Numbered from the stretch's first letter, positions 20,388 to 30,536 are shown. The stretch: DNA of 64,000 bases from Chersky-840 sp050011815 (GCA_050011815.1 JBEKIJ010000021.1:1-64000), one strand, 5' to 3'. Notes: a model not told the origin generated them from the letters alone. Numbers and translations are program-made.

Positions 20388-21537
20388 CGTTCAGCGCGTC
20401 GATCAGCTGCCGGAGCCGCCCGTAGTGGATGCGGTCGAAGCGCAGCGCGACACGCTCCAGCTCCAGGTGGTCGTCGCTCGAGCGTTCGGGCCCGAGCGGC
20501 TTGGTGGGGCGGATGGACCCGTGCGCCACGATGTCGGCGAAGCGCTCGTTGAGGTCGGCCAGCTGGGCCCGGGTGGGGGCGACGCGCAGGCGCACGACGA
20601 GGAGATCGCCGACCCACCGACACGAGTGGTAGTTGCGGTAGAAGTCGAGCAGCTCGGCGGCGGCCTCATCGACGTCGGAGGTGATCACGTACAGCGAGTG
20701 GTCCTCGGGGGAGATCAACCCCGAGGCGGCGACCTCGTGGTCGAGGAAGTCCTGCCATCCCTTCCAATAGGTCCCGTCGGGGACGTCCAGCAGGACCAGG
20801 GGAGCGGGCTGGGCCTTGCCCGTCTGCAGGAGCGTGAGCAGTTCGAAGGCTTCGTCCAGGGTGCCGAACCCGCCCGGGAGCACGGCATAGCCGTCGGACT
20901 CCTTGATGAGCATGAGCTTGCGGGTGAAGAAGTACCGCATCTCCACGAGCTTGGGGTCCTGGGCGATGAACTCGTTGGCGCCCTGCTCATGGGCGAGCCG
21001 GATGTTGACCCCCAGGGACCGTTCTCGTCCCGCGCCCTGCATGCCGGCGGCCATGATGCCGGGGCCCGCTCCGGTCACCACCATCCATCCGTGGGCGGCC
21101 ATGCGCTCGGCCAGCCGGCGGGCCTGGAGGTAGAGGGGATCGTCGGGCAGGGTCCGGGCCGAGCCGAAGAAGGTGACCTTCTGCTCGTGGCGGAAGGGAC
21201 GGAAGACGCGAAAGGCCTCGGCCATCTCGGCCATCGCGGCGCGCGCCAATTTCAGGTCGAGGGGATCGGTGCGTTCCTCGGCCAGGTGGATGACGGTCCC
21301 CATGATCGAGCGGTACAGGGCGCGTTGCGTCGTGACGCCCACGGAATCGAGCAGCTGGTCGACGAGGTCCTCCTCGCTCGGGTCGAGCCGCTCGGCGGGG
21401 GTGAGGTCCTCGAGGCCGGTGCTGTCGGCGGCCAGCGGGGGCACGAAGTCCGAGCCGCCGACGCCGATGCCTCCGCCCGGTTCACCGTCGGGCTCCGGGA
21501 CGAGCTCGCCCCGGCCCGTGGCGCTTCGGTCCGGCAC
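20374..21537 (-). CDS. LOG-family protein (cytokinin-riboside phosphoribohydrolase-like)
   Basis: The 387-residue protein carries the lysine-decarboxylase-like LOG fold: VVTGAGPGIMAAGMQGAG and the signature PGGFGTLDEAFELLTLLQTG with its catalytic Arg/Glu region. LOG enzymes cleave N6-substituted AMP to release the base; many bacterial members are general nucleotide hydrolases. About 110 N-terminal residues and an added C-terminal region make it longer than minimal LOG proteins (about 190). A GTG at 21537 follows the fbiC stop by one base; a GTG at 21558 would overlap fbiC. Last gene of the eight-gene minus operon. Confidence 0.85.
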   Translation of the reverse strand: MPDRSATGRGELVPEPDGEPGGGIGVGGSDFVPPLAADSTGLEDLTPAERLDPSEEDLVDQLLDSVGVTTQRALYRSIMGTVIHLAEERTDPLDLKLARAAMAEMAEAFRVFRPFRHEQKVTFFGSARTLPDDPLYLQARRLAERMAAHGWMVVTGAGPGIMAAGMQGAGRERSLGVNIRLAHEQGANEFIAQDPKLVEMRYFFTRKLMLIKESDGYAVLPGGFGTLDEAFELLTLLQTGKAQPAPLVLLDVPDGTYWKGWQDFLDHEVAASGLISPEDHSLYVITSDVDEAAAELLDFYRNYHSCRWVGDLLVVRLRVAPTRAQLADLNERFADIVAHGSIRPTKPLGPERSSDDHLELERVALRFDRIHYGRLRQLIDALNAFVS

Positions 21538-21538
21538 C

Positions 21539-23833
21539 TCAGCAGGGGGCGGGCACACGACCGTAGAGGGTTGTCCGCTGCTCGAGCCGGCGACCCAGGG
21601 GCTCGACGAGGGAGCGGAACCCCTCCTCGTCCATCAGTTGCCCGTGACTGGCCCCGGCGGCACGCGAGATGTTCTCGTCCATGAGGGTGCCGCCCAGATC
21701 GTTCACCCCGGCCTGCAGCGCCTGGACGGCGCCGGCCGCCCCCATCTTCACCCAGCTCGCCTGGATGTTCGAGATCCATCCCCGGTAGGCGATTCTTCCC
21801 ACGGCGTGCATGAGCAGGGTCTCGCGGAAGGTGGGGCCGCGCCGTGCTCTGCGTTGGAGGTAGATGGGCGACGCCATGTGGACGAAGGGGAGGGGAACGA
21901 ACTCGGTGAAACCCCCGGTCTCGCGTTGCAGGTCACGGGTTCGCACCAGATGCCGGGCCCACGACCGCGGCCGCTCGATGGTGCCGAACATGATGGTGAC
22001 GTTGGACCGCAGCCCGATGCTGTGGGCGGCGCGGTGGGCGTCGAGCCATTGTTCGGTGTTGATCTTGTCGGGACAGAGCACGGCGCGGACCTCGTCGTCG
22101 AGGATCTCCGCCGCCGTGCCGGGCAGCGTCGCCAGGCCGGCGTCTTTGAGACGCCCGAGGTAGTCGACGAGGGGCTCGCCGAGGCGCCGGGCCCCTTCGG
22201 TGACCTCGAGGGCGGTGAACCCGTGGATGTGGATCCGGTCCGACGCCTCGCGCACGGCGCGGATGACCTCGAGGTAGTAGTCGCCGTCGAAGCTCGGGTG
22301 GATACCACCTTGGAGGCATACCTCGGTGGCGCCGGCGTTCTCGGCTTCGACGACGCGCTCGGTGATGTCGCTCAGCTCCAAGAGATACGGGGCGCCGCGC
22401 AGGTTGAGCGACAGGGGGCCCTTGGAGAAGGCACAGAACTTGCACTTGAAGGTGCAGACGTTGGTGTAGTTGATGTTCCGGTTGGCGACCCAGGTGACGA
22501 CGTCGCCGACCTCGTCGCGCCGCAGCTGGTCCGCCATCTCGGCCACGGCCCGGACCTCGGGGCCCCGGGCCGAGAAGAGGGTGACGATCTCGTCCTCGCC
22601 GACCTCCTGGCCGAGGCCGACCCCGGCCAGCACCTCCGCCACGGCACCGCCGCCAGCACCAGCACCGCGACCCGGGCCCACCTCCACTGCGTCCCCCACG
22701 AGCACCGGCGGGGCCACGACGCCCCCCGAGCACCACGGGTCCTCGCGCCCGAGGCCATCGGCGTCGCTGTGGTCGAGCACGGGGAACCGCAGGGCCGGGT
22801 CGATCCAGCGGTCGGGGTCGGCGGCGTACTCGGGGTAGACGGTGAGGCGGGCCGCCAGGGTGCACCCGGCGGCCTCGGTGGCGTCGCGCAGGAGTTGGAC
22901 CGCCGGCCAGGCCCGTTCGGGGTTCACGTGGTCGACGGTGACGGGGGAGACCCCGCCCCAGTCATCGAGCCCGGAGTCGAGCAGCGGAGCGAGATCGTCG
23001 GAGAGGTTGGGAGGAGCCTGGACGTGCACCTCGGGGGGGAGCACCAGCCGGGCCACGGCGATGGTCCACCACAGCTCTTCGGGGGGACAGGGCGGATGAT
23101 CGTGCATGGCCGTCCCCGGTTTGGGGAGGAAGTTCTGGACGATCACCTCCTGGACGTGGCCGTAGGCCCGGTGGGAGTCGGCGATGGCCGACAACGTCCG
23201 GATGCGTTCGGGGCGCGATTCCCCGATCCCCACCAGCACGCCCGTCGTGAAGGGGATGGCCAGCTGTCCCGCCGCCTCCAAGGTGGCGAGACGCCGTTGC
23301 GGGGTCTTGTCGGGAGCGCCGCGGTGACAGGCCAGGTCGGGGTCGAGCGACTCGAGCATCATCCCCTGGCTGGCGGCCACGGGTCGCAGTCGGGCGAGCT
23401 CGTCGGCGTCGAGTGCGCCCGCGTTGGCGTGGGGGAGGAGCCCCGTCTCGTCGCGCACCAGCGCGCACATGGCCACCAGGTAGTCGACGGTCGAGGTGTA
23501 CCCGTGCCCGTCGAGCCAGGTCCGTGCGGCGGGGTACCGCTCCTCGGGTGCCTCGCCCAGTGTGAACAAGGCCTCGTGGCATCCGGCGGTGACGCCGGCC
23601 CGGGCCACAGCCAGCACCTCGTCGGGGGACAGGTAGGGGGACCGCACCCGGGCGGGGGGCTTGGCGAAGGTGCAGTAGCCGCACCGGTCGCGACACAGCA
23701 TCGTGAGCGGGATGAAGACCTTGGGCGAGTAGGTGACCCGGTTCCCGTGCACACGGGCCCGGAGGGCGCGCGCCTCGGCTCTCAGATCGGAAGTGGCGGC
23801 CGCGAGAAGGTCGTCGGGGGCCACGGCGGTCAC
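21539..23833 (-). CDS. fbiC: FO synthase, fused CofG and CofH radical-SAM domains
   Basis: The enzyme makes the 5-deazaflavin FO, the core of cofactor F420, from tyrosine and the ribityl-diaminouracil intermediate. Two radical-SAM cores are visible: CRDRCGYCTF (CofG, about residue 50) and CTFKCKFCAF (CofH, about residue 470), each CX3CX2C. The CofH half continues with EVCLQGGIHPSFDGDYY and ends with GGTLMDENISRAAGASHG. At 764 residues it is shorter than the 840-860 common in mycobacteria. The GTG at 23833 begins one base after the pgl stop. Its place behind zwf and pgl links F420 supply to NADPH production. Confidence 0.93.
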   Translation of the reverse strand: MTAVAPDDLLAAATSDLRAEARALRARVHGNRVTYSPKVFIPLTMLCRDRCGYCTFAKPPARVRSPYLSPDEVLAVARAGVTAGCHEALFTLGEAPEERYPAARTWLDGHGYTSTVDYLVAMCALVRDETGLLPHANAGALDADELARLRPVAASQGMMLESLDPDLACHRGAPDKTPQRRLATLEAAGQLAIPFTTGVLVGIGESRPERIRTLSAIADSHRAYGHVQEVIVQNFLPKPGTAMHDHPPCPPEELWWTIAVARLVLPPEVHVQAPPNLSDDLAPLLDSGLDDWGGVSPVTVDHVNPERAWPAVQLLRDATEAAGCTLAARLTVYPEYAADPDRWIDPALRFPVLDHSDADGLGREDPWCSGGVVAPPVLVGDAVEVGPGRGAGAGGGAVAEVLAGVGLGQEVGEDEIVTLFSARGPEVRAVAEMADQLRRDEVGDVVTWVANRNINYTNVCTFKCKFCAFSKGPLSLNLRGAPYLLELSDITERVVEAENAGATEVCLQGGIHPSFDGDYYLEVIRAVREASDRIHIHGFTALEVTEGARRLGEPLVDYLGRLKDAGLATLPGTAAEILDDEVRAVLCPDKINTEQWLDAHRAAHSIGLRSNVTIMFGTIERPRSWARHLVRTRDLQRETGGFTEFVPLPFVHMASPIYLQRRARRGPTFRETLLMHAVGRIAYRGWISNIQASWVKMGAAGAVQALQAGVNDLGGTLMDENISRAAGASHGQLMDEEGFRSLVEPLGRRLEQRTTLYGRVPAPC

Positions 23834-23834
23834 C

Positions 23835-24566
23835 TTACCCGTCACCCTCCGCAGGGTCGGTCGACGTCGGGGCAGCTCCGGGAGCCGGACCGACCCGGCC
23901 GGCGGCGGCGGGGTCGACGAGCCAGACGATCTGTCGGGCCCGGACCCGGGCGGCGGGGAGGTCCGCACCGGCCGAGATCGCCGCGAAGGCCTCGTGCTTC
24001 TCCTCGCCCGCCACGGTGAACAGCACCAACCGGGCGCGGGTCAGGGCCTCGAGGGTGAGCGTCATGCGCTCGTGCGGGTTGCGATCGTTGGGGTCGACCG
24101 ACTTCATCACGAGCGTCCCGGGGAGAGCTTCGAGGGCGGCCGAGCCCGGGAACAGCGACGCCGTGTGGCCGTCGGGTCCCATGCCCAGGTGCACGACATC
24201 GAAGGCCGCGACCTGGCTGACGAGGCGCTGATAGGCGTCGGCCCCCTCGTCGCACGACATGGGGTGGAACGAGCCCACGGCGCCGACGGGGTCGAGCAAC
24301 GCCTCGCGCACCAACCGTTGGTTGGCATCGGCGTCGTCGGGGGCGACGCAGCGTTCGTCGCCCATGTAGATGTCGACCGACGACCAGTCGATGTGGCCCG
24401 CACCGGCTCGGGCCAGGTGCTCGTAGCAGTGGCGGGCCGTGGGTCCCCCCGACAGCGCCAGGACGAAGCGGGGCCCCGGGCGCGCCGCGTAGGCGGTGAT
24501 GATCGTCTGGGCGAAGGCCGAGGGGACGTCGTCGACGACGTCGACGGTGCCGGGAGGGCCGCTCAT
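23835..24566 (-). CDS. pgl: 6-phosphogluconolactonase
   Basis: The 243-residue enzyme hydrolyses 6-phosphogluconolactone. Family motifs are FVLALSGGPTARHCYEHLA, WSSVDIYMGDERCVAPDDADANQRL and HLGMGPDGHTASLFPGS, all in their normal order, and MTLTLEALTRARLVLF. Length is typical. Its ATG at 24566 overlaps the zwf stop (ATGA), and fbiC starts one base after its TAA, so it is tightly coupled in the operon. Confidence 0.94.
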   Translation of the reverse strand: MSGPPGTVDVVDDVPSAFAQTIITAYAARPGPRFVLALSGGPTARHCYEHLARAGAGHIDWSSVDIYMGDERCVAPDDADANQRLVREALLDPVGAVGSFHPMSCDEGADAYQRLVSQVAAFDVVHLGMGPDGHTASLFPGSAALEALPGTLVMKSVDPNDRNPHERMTLTLEALTRARLVLFTVAGEEKHEAFAAISAGADLPAARVRARQIVWLVDPAAAGRVGPAPGAAPTSTDPAEGDG

Positions 24567-26122
24567 GGCTCGTGCCAGACGCGCCCGTCGCGGGCCAGCA
24601 GCGCGTCGGAAGCGCTCGGGCCCCACGTCCCCGCCGCGTACTGCGCCAGGGGCACGTCGTCCTCGCCCCAGGCGGTGAGGAGGGGGTCGACGATCTGCCA
24701 GGCGCGCTCGACCTCGTCGGTGCGGATGAACAACGTGGCGTCGCCGATCATGGCGTCGTGCAGAAGGCGCTCGTAGCCACCGCCGGAGGTGCCGGGGAAG
24801 GCCTCGGCGTAGGTGAAGTCCATGTCCACCGACCGCAGCCGGAACGCCTCTCCGGGGACCTTGGCCCCGAAGAGCAGGCAGATCCCCTCGTCGGGTTGGA
24901 TGCGCAGGACCAACATGTTGGGGCGGAGGTCGCGCGTGAGCTGGCTCCCGAAGGCCAGGTGCGGGACCCGCTGGAACTGCAAGACGACCTCGGTGGCGCG
25001 CTCGGGGAGGCGCTTGCCCGTGCGGACGTAGACCGGCACCCCGGCCCATCGCCAGTTGTCGACCGACAACCGCATGGCCACGAAGGTCTCGGTGCGGCTG
25101 TGGGGGTCGACGGCATCTTCTTCTCGATAGCCGACGACGGGGTCGCCGTTGATGACGCCCGGCGTGTACTGGCCCCGCACGGAGTTGATGACCACCTCGT
25201 CGGGGTCGGGGATCATGACCGCCCGCAGGAGCTTGACCTTCTCGTCCCTGATGCCCTGGGCGTCGACCGAGGCGGGGGGCTCCATGAGGGTGAGGGCCAG
25301 GACCTGCATGACATGGTTCTGCACGATGTCGCGCAGGGCGCCGGCGGTCTCGTAGAACCCGCCCCGGTGCTCGACCCCCAGCTCCTCGGCCACGGTGATC
25401 TGGATGTGGTCCACGTAGCGGCGGTTCCAGATGGGCTCGAAGATGGCGTTGCCGAAGCGCAGGGCCAGGACATTCTGCACGGTCTCTTTGCCCATGTAGT
25501 GGTCGATGCGGAAGATCTGGTCCTCGTCGAAGGCGGCGTGGAGGGTGGCGTCGAGGGCCCGGGCGCTCTCGAGGTCGCGGCCGAAGGGCTTCTCCACCAC
25601 GATCCGGGCGAACGACCCCCCGTCGCCGGGGGCGTTGCAGCCGTGCTGGGCCAGGGCGCCGGCCACCTCGCCGAACACGGCGGGAATGGTGGCCAGGTAG
25701 TAGACGCGGTTGCCGCCGGTGCCGAACTTGGCATCGGCCTCGCCGAGGACGTCCTTCAGCTTGTCGAAGGTGGGCTTCTCGGCGTACTCGCCCGACACGT
25801 ACCGGAACCGGCGCACGAGCTTCTTCCACTCGGGCCCGGCGTTGGGTGCGGCGTCGAGCGCGGCCTGGCGGAAGCGGTTGTCGCTCCAGTCCGTGCGCGC
25901 CACCCCCACGACGGTGAACCCCTCGGGAAGCGCCTTGTGCTCGGCCAGCGCCGCGATGGCCGGCAGGAGCTTGCGCGACGCCAGGTCACCCGACGCCCCG
26001 AACACCACCAGGCAGAGCGGGGGCGGGGGCGAAACGGCGTCGAGGGTGTGGGTGGTCTCCTCGAGCGGTTGGTGGTCATCGATGTCGGTGGCCTCGATGA
26101 CGGCGGTGGCGTCCGGTGTCAT
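24563..26122 (-). CDS. zwf: Glucose-6-phosphate 1-dehydrogenase
   Basis: The 519-residue enzyme oxidises glucose 6-phosphate with NADP+. The nucleotide loop VVFGASGDLASRKLLPA, the active-site RIDHYMGKETVQN and VVEKPFGRDLESA are intact. Length is normal. The Actinobacteria often place opcA, an allosteric activator gene, between zwf and pgl; here zwf and pgl overlap directly and opcA is absent from the window. It follows tal by four bases. Confidence 0.96.
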   Translation of the reverse strand: MTPDATAVIEATDIDDHQPLEETTHTLDAVSPPPPLCLVVFGASGDLASRKLLPAIAALAEHKALPEGFTVVGVARTDWSDNRFRQAALDAAPNAGPEWKKLVRRFRYVSGEYAEKPTFDKLKDVLGEADAKFGTGGNRVYYLATIPAVFGEVAGALAQHGCNAPGDGGSFARIVVEKPFGRDLESARALDATLHAAFDEDQIFRIDHYMGKETVQNVLALRFGNAIFEPIWNRRYVDHIQITVAEELGVEHRGGFYETAGALRDIVQNHVMQVLALTLMEPPASVDAQGIRDEKVKLLRAVMIPDPDEVVINSVRGQYTPGVINGDPVVGYREEDAVDPHSRTETFVAMRLSVDNWRWAGVPVYVRTGKRLPERATEVVLQFQRVPHLAFGSQLTRDLRPNMLVLRIQPDEGICLLFGAKVPGEAFRLRSVDMDFTYAEAFPGTSGGGYERLLHDAMIGDATLFIRTDEVERAWQIVDPLLTAWGEDDVPLAQYAAGTWGPSASDALLARDGRVWHEP

Positions 26123-26126
26123 GGCC

Positions 26127-27257
26127 TCAGCTGCCCGCCGAGAGGGCGTTGGCCTTGTCCGACAGCGACTGGATCAGCTCGTCGAAGGACTTGGCGAAGC
26201 TCGCCACCCCTTCGTCCTCGAGGGTGCGCCCGACGTCGTCCATGTCCACTCCGGCGGACCCGATCGCCTCGAGGGCGCGTTGCGCCGCGTCGGGATCGGC
26301 GTCGACGGTACGTGCCACCGTGCCGTGGTCGAGGAAGGCGGCGACGGTGTCGTCGGGCATGGTGTTGACGGTGTCGGGACCGATGAGGGTGTCGACGTAG
26401 GCGAGGTCGGGATAGGCCGGGTTCTTGGTCGACGTCGATGCCCACAGAGGGCGCTGCACCTTGGCGCCCTTGGCGACCAGCGCCTCCCAGCGGGGCCCCG
26501 AGAAGCGCTCGACGAACAGGGCGTAGGCGCGCCGGGCCTGGGCCACCGCCGCCGTCCCGCGCCGCGCCAGGATCTCCGTGGCCTGCGCGGATGTCGCCTG
26601 GGCGGCGAGGGTGTCGAGGCGACGGTCCACCTCGGTGTCGACCCGGCTCACGAAGAACGACGCCACGCTGCTCACCCTGGACAGATCGGTGGCGCCGGCG
26701 GCGACGAAGTCCTCGAGGCCGGCGAGGTACGCCTCGATCACGTCGTCGTAGCGCTCCAGGCTGAACAGCAGGGTGATGTTGATGCTCCGGCCCTCGGCGA
26801 ACATGGCCCGGATGGCGGGCACGCCTTCGATGGTGGCGGGGATCTTCACGTAGAGGTTGGGCTCGCCCACGAGCTCGTGGAAGTGCCGGGCCGCCTTGAT
26901 GGTGCCGTCGGTGTCATGGGCCAGGCTCGGTGCCACTTCCAACGACACGTAGCCGTCGACGCCCCCCGAGGCGTCATGGACCGGTCGGAGCACACGCAGG
27001 GCGTCTGTGATGTCGGTGACGACGAGCTCCCAGTAGGCCTCCTCGACGGTGTGGTTCTTCAGCAGTTGGTCGAACTGTTCGTCGTAGTCGGTGCCGCCCT
27101 CGATCGCCTTGGCGAAGATGGTGGGGTTCGAGGTCACCCCCCGGATGCCCTCGTCCACCAGCTCGGCCAGGCGTCCGCCGCGCAGGTAGTCGCGTCGGAG
27201 GTTGTCGAGCCACGGGCTCTGGCCCTGGTGCTCGTACAGGTCGTGGAGCTTGGTCAT
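26127..27257 (-). CDS. tal: Transaldolase
   Basis: The 376-residue enzyme moves a dihydroxyacetone unit between sugar phosphates. It matches the actinobacterial class of about 370 residues: GIRGVTSNPTIFAKAIEGGTDYD near residue 40, the Schiff-base Lys in NLYVKIPATIEGVPAI, INITLLFSLERYDDVIEAYLAG and VDTEVDRRLDTL. ATG 27257 begins MTKLHDLYEHQGQSPWLDNL. It lies 61 bases after tkt and four before zwf, consistent with co-expression of the oxidative and non-oxidative branches. Confidence 0.96.
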   Translation of the reverse strand: MTKLHDLYEHQGQSPWLDNLRRDYLRGGRLAELVDEGIRGVTSNPTIFAKAIEGGTDYDEQFDQLLKNHTVEEAYWELVVTDITDALRVLRPVHDASGGVDGYVSLEVAPSLAHDTDGTIKAARHFHELVGEPNLYVKIPATIEGVPAIRAMFAEGRSINITLLFSLERYDDVIEAYLAGLEDFVAAGATDLSRVSSVASFFVSRVDTEVDRRLDTLAAQATSAQATEILARRGTAAVAQARRAYALFVERFSGPRWEALVAKGAKVQRPLWASTSTKNPAYPDLAYVDTLIGPDTVNTMPDDTVAAFLDHGTVARTVDADPDAAQRALEAIGSAGVDMDDVGRTLEDEGVASFAKSFDELIQSLSDKANALSAGS

Positions 27258-27318
27258 GGTGCTCCCTTCTCGCTCGGACCGGCGCCGTTCACCGCGGCCA
27301 CCCGGTTGTGAACTGGCG

Positions 27319-29334
27319 TCAGGGCGGCGACGACCGGCCCCGTCGGGCCAGTAAGGCCCGGGCTCGGGCCGCCACGTTGTCGGGTGTGTACCCGAAGTGC
27401 TCGAGCACCTCGGCTCCGGGCGCCGATGCCCCGAAGTGGTCGATGGCGACGACGTCGTCCGCGTAGCGCTCCCAGCCGAACGAGGCCGCCGCCTCGACGC
27501 CGAGGCGGGCCACCCCGGGGGGCAGGACCTCGTCCCGATAGTCCTGGGTCTGGAGGGCGAAGAGGTCCCACGACGGCAGCGACACCACCCGGGCCCGCAC
27601 CGACGGGGCCCCCGCAGCATCGCCCCCGGCGCCGGGACCGGCGAGGACCGCGACCGCCTCGAGACACAGCGAGACCTCGGATCCCGTCCCGATGAGGACG
27701 ATGTCGGGGTCATCGGCATCGAGCAGGACATAGCCACCCCGGGCCACGCCCTCGCCGGCCTCGGCCGTGCCGGCGAGGACCGGGATCGACTGACGCGTGA
27801 GCACCAGGGCGGTGGGCCCGTCGGAGTCGACGGCGATCCGCCAGGCGTGCGCCGTCTCGTTGGCGTCGGCCGGGCGGATGAGCCGTAGTCCCGGCATGGC
27901 CCGCAGCGCGGCGAGGTGTTCGATGGGCTGATGGGTGGGGCCGTCCTCGCCCAGTCCCACCGAGTCATGGGTCCAGGAGTAGATGACGTGGGTCTCCGAC
28001 AGCGCCGCCAGCCGGACGGCGGGGCGCATGTAGTCGCTGAAGACGAAGAAGGTACCCCCGACGGGGAGCACGCCGCCGTGGCGCGCCATGCCCGTCATGG
28101 CCGCACCCATGGCGTGTTCTCGGATCCCGTAGTGGATCTGGTCTCCTCCGGGAGCCTCTGATGACTGGTTGGGGGTGTCTTTCAGTTTCACGCCGGTGTT
28201 GCCGGTGAGATCGGCCGATCCCGCCACCAGTCCGGGGATCACGTCGGCGGTGGCGGTGATGCACTGGTTGACGGCGGCGCGCGTGGCCACGCTCTGGCCG
28301 GTCTCGAAGACGGGAAGCTTCTTGGCCCAGCCCTCGAGCCCGCGCCCGCCCTGGCACGCCTCCCACACCGCCTTGTCGCCCTTCCAGGCGTCGAAGCGCG
28401 CCTGCCACGCCCCCTTCTCGGCCTGGCCCCGCACGATGCAGCGCCGGTAGTAGTCGACGATCTCGTCGGGGACCCAGAACTGCTCGTCAAGAGGGAGGCC
28501 GAGGATGGCTTTGGTCTCGCGGATCTCTTCCTCGCCCAGGGGTGAGCCGTGGGCCTCGGCGGTGTCGGTCTTGTGCGGTGAGGGCCAGCCGATGTGGCTG
28601 CGGAGGAGGATCATGGACGGCTTGTCCTCGACGGCCATGGCCCGGCGCAGGGCGGCCTCGATGACGTCGGTGTCGTTGGCCACCTCGCCGATGTTGTCGG
28701 TGTGCCAGCCGTAGGCCTCGAACCGCTCGGCCACGTTGTCGTTGTAGGCGAGCTCGGTCGGACCGTCGATGGTGATGTGGTTGTCGTCGTAGATGTAGAC
28801 GAGCCGGCCCAACCCGAGATGGCCGGCGAGAGACGCCGCCTCGTGACTGATGCCTTCCATCAGGCACCCGTCACCGCAGATCACGAAGGTGTAGTGATCG
28901 ACGATGTCGGGTCCGAAGTGCGCCCGTAGCCATCGCTCGGCGATGCCCATGCCCACGCCGTTGCCGAACCCCTGGCCGAGCGGGCCGGTGGTGACCTCCA
29001 CCCCGGCGGTGAGGTGCACCTCGGGGTGGCCGGGAGTCTTGCTTCCCCACTGCCGGAACTGCTTGATGTCGTCGAGGGTGAGCCCGTACCCGGTGAGGAA
29101 GAGAAAGGAATACAGCAGGATGCAGGCGTGCCCGTTGGACAAGATGAAGCGGTCGCGGTCGGGCCAGTGGGGATCGGTCGGGTCGTGGCGCATGATGCGG
29201 TTGAAGAGCACGTGCCCCAGGGGCGCCAGGGCCATGGCGGTGCCCGGGTGGCCCGCATTGGCCTTCTGGGGGGCGTCCATGGCGAGGCCACGCACCACGT
29301 TGATCCCGAGCTGTTCGAGCTCTGCTTCGGTCAC
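27319..29334 (-). CDS. tkt: Transketolase
   Basis: The 671-residue thiamine-diphosphate enzyme transfers two-carbon units. Motifs include KANAGHPGTAMALAPLGHVL, FILSNGHACILLYSFLFLTG, the ThDP motif GDGCLMEGISHEAASLAGHL...YDDNHI, and the pyrimidine-domain GIREHAMGAAMTGMARHGG and DSVGLGEDGPTHQPIEHLAALR. The GTG at 29334 overlaps the stop of the FIST gene (GTGA). It depends on the thiamine made by the thi operon in this window. Confidence 0.97.
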   Translation of the reverse strand: MTEAELEQLGINVVRGLAMDAPQKANAGHPGTAMALAPLGHVLFNRIMRHDPTDPHWPDRDRFILSNGHACILLYSFLFLTGYGLTLDDIKQFRQWGSKTPGHPEVHLTAGVEVTTGPLGQGFGNGVGMGIAERWLRAHFGPDIVDHYTFVICGDGCLMEGISHEAASLAGHLGLGRLVYIYDDNHITIDGPTELAYNDNVAERFEAYGWHTDNIGEVANDTDVIEAALRRAMAVEDKPSMILLRSHIGWPSPHKTDTAEAHGSPLGEEEIRETKAILGLPLDEQFWVPDEIVDYYRRCIVRGQAEKGAWQARFDAWKGDKAVWEACQGGRGLEGWAKKLPVFETGQSVATRAAVNQCITATADVIPGLVAGSADLTGNTGVKLKDTPNQSSEAPGGDQIHYGIREHAMGAAMTGMARHGGVLPVGGTFFVFSDYMRPAVRLAALSETHVIYSWTHDSVGLGEDGPTHQPIEHLAALRAMPGLRLIRPADANETAHAWRIAVDSDGPTALVLTRQSIPVLAGTAEAGEGVARGGYVLLDADDPDIVLIGTGSEVSLCLEAVAVLAGPGAGGDAAGAPSVRARVVSLPSWDLFALQTQDYRDEVLPPGVARLGVEAAASFGWERYADDVVAIDHFGASAPGAEVLEHFGYTPDNVAARARALLARRGRSSPP

Positions 29335-30536
29335 GGGGAGAACCGTACTCCCTGCCCATCGTCGGGCCCGCGGGGAGGAGTGGTCGAGCGGTCCGAGAGC
29401 AACGCCACCGACGCCGTGAATCCGTGGACGAAGTTCCGTCCCCCCACGGGGCCGAGCTCCCCAGCCGCGAAGAACCCCGCCATCGGAACCGCGCCCAGGT
29501 GCTCGGTCAGGACGCGCACGTCGTGGTGCGGTTCGCCGAACAACCGCGTCCCCCGGCCGTTGCAGGTGAACACGAGAGCGGCGTCGGCCCGGCGCGCCGT
29601 CACCAGCGCGTGGAGGTCCTCGTCCGCGGTGGCGGCGTCGCGGAGATGGAATTGCACGGTCGTGCCCACCGCCATGGCGTCGCCGACGGCGATGGCGCCC
29701 GAGGAGCGGTCCGCACCCACCACGTTGCGCACCAGGAAGTCGCCCCGACCGAAGTGGTCCCGGTGCTCGTCGATGACCCGGCCCAGATGCAGCCCACCGG
29801 ACTCGAGCAGGACCACCTCCTCCTCGCTCAAGGAGTCGCGGGCTTGGGCCACGACCTGCTCGAGGGCGGGCCTCCCGGCCAGCTCGTAGAGAAAATTGTG
29901 CTCGGCCTTGGTCACCACCAGGGGGTCGCCGAAGGGTCGGCAGCCCTGGGAGACGAGCGTGGCCACCTCGGCGCCGGGACCGAGGAAGGCGCCCACCGCG
30001 CCACCGGTGCGGACGCGTGTCCCCAGGGCGAGGCGGTTGCCGCCCGGGCCGCGCGCCGCGGAGGCCATGCCCCCCACCACCCGCAAGCCGGGGTGGTTGG
30101 TGTCCACCCAGTTGAGAAAGGACTCCGTCGGGAAGCTGTAGGGGTCGCCCACGAGGACGAGCGCCTCGGGATTGAACGGGATGGTGGCGGGCCAACCCCG
30201 CAGCACCAGGCCGTCGCCCGACTCCGAAGGCACGGCGTCGAGCTCCAAGGGGACGAGGGGCCCGACATGTCCGGCGAACAGCGTGACCGCGGCGCCCTGT
30301 TCCACCTCGCGGTGGGGCCCGAGCACGGACTCGGCCGCACATCCCACCGACACCAAGGGGTGCAGGACCTCCTCCACGGTGCGCATGACGTCTTCGAGCG
30401 CGCCGGCGTGGGGGGGAGTCACGAACACCGTGGCGAAGTCGGGTCGGTCGCCGATGCGCTCGAGCACGGCTCCGGTCACCTCGCCCACGGCGTGGGCGGT
30501 GAGGGGGTGCTCGCTCATGGCGGCCGCGAAGGGCAT
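29331..30536 (-). CDS. FIST-domain sensory protein
   Basis: The 401-residue soluble protein has an N-terminal FIST region (ATVFVTPPHAGALEDVMRTVEEVLHPLVSVGCAAESVLG) and C-terminal FIST_C region (ALVFTCNGRGTRLFGEPHHDVRVL, AGFFAAGELGPVGGRNFVHGFTASVALL). FIST domains are thought to bind small ligands such as amino acids and usually accompany signalling modules; here the protein stands alone. The stop overlaps the tkt start, so it belongs to the pentose-phosphate operon. ATG 30536 is used; an open frame extends upstream through a 4x15-bp repeat that would encode VARSE repeats. Confidence 0.82.
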   Translation of the reverse strand: MPFAAAMSEHPLTAHAVGEVTGAVLERIGDRPDFATVFVTPPHAGALEDVMRTVEEVLHPLVSVGCAAESVLGPHREVEQGAAVTLFAGHVGPLVPLELDAVPSESGDGLVLRGWPATIPFNPEALVLVGDPYSFPTESFLNWVDTNHPGLRVVGGMASAARGPGGNRLALGTRVRTGGAVGAFLGPGAEVATLVSQGCRPFGDPLVVTKAEHNFLYELAGRPALEQVVAQARDSLSEEEVVLLESGGLHLGRVIDEHRDHFGRGDFLVRNVVGADRSSGAIAVGDAMAVGTTVQFHLRDAATADEDLHALVTARRADAALVFTCNGRGTRLFGEPHHDVRVLTEHLGAVPMAGFFAAGELGPVGGRNFVHGFTASVALLSDRSTTPPRGPDDGQGVRFSP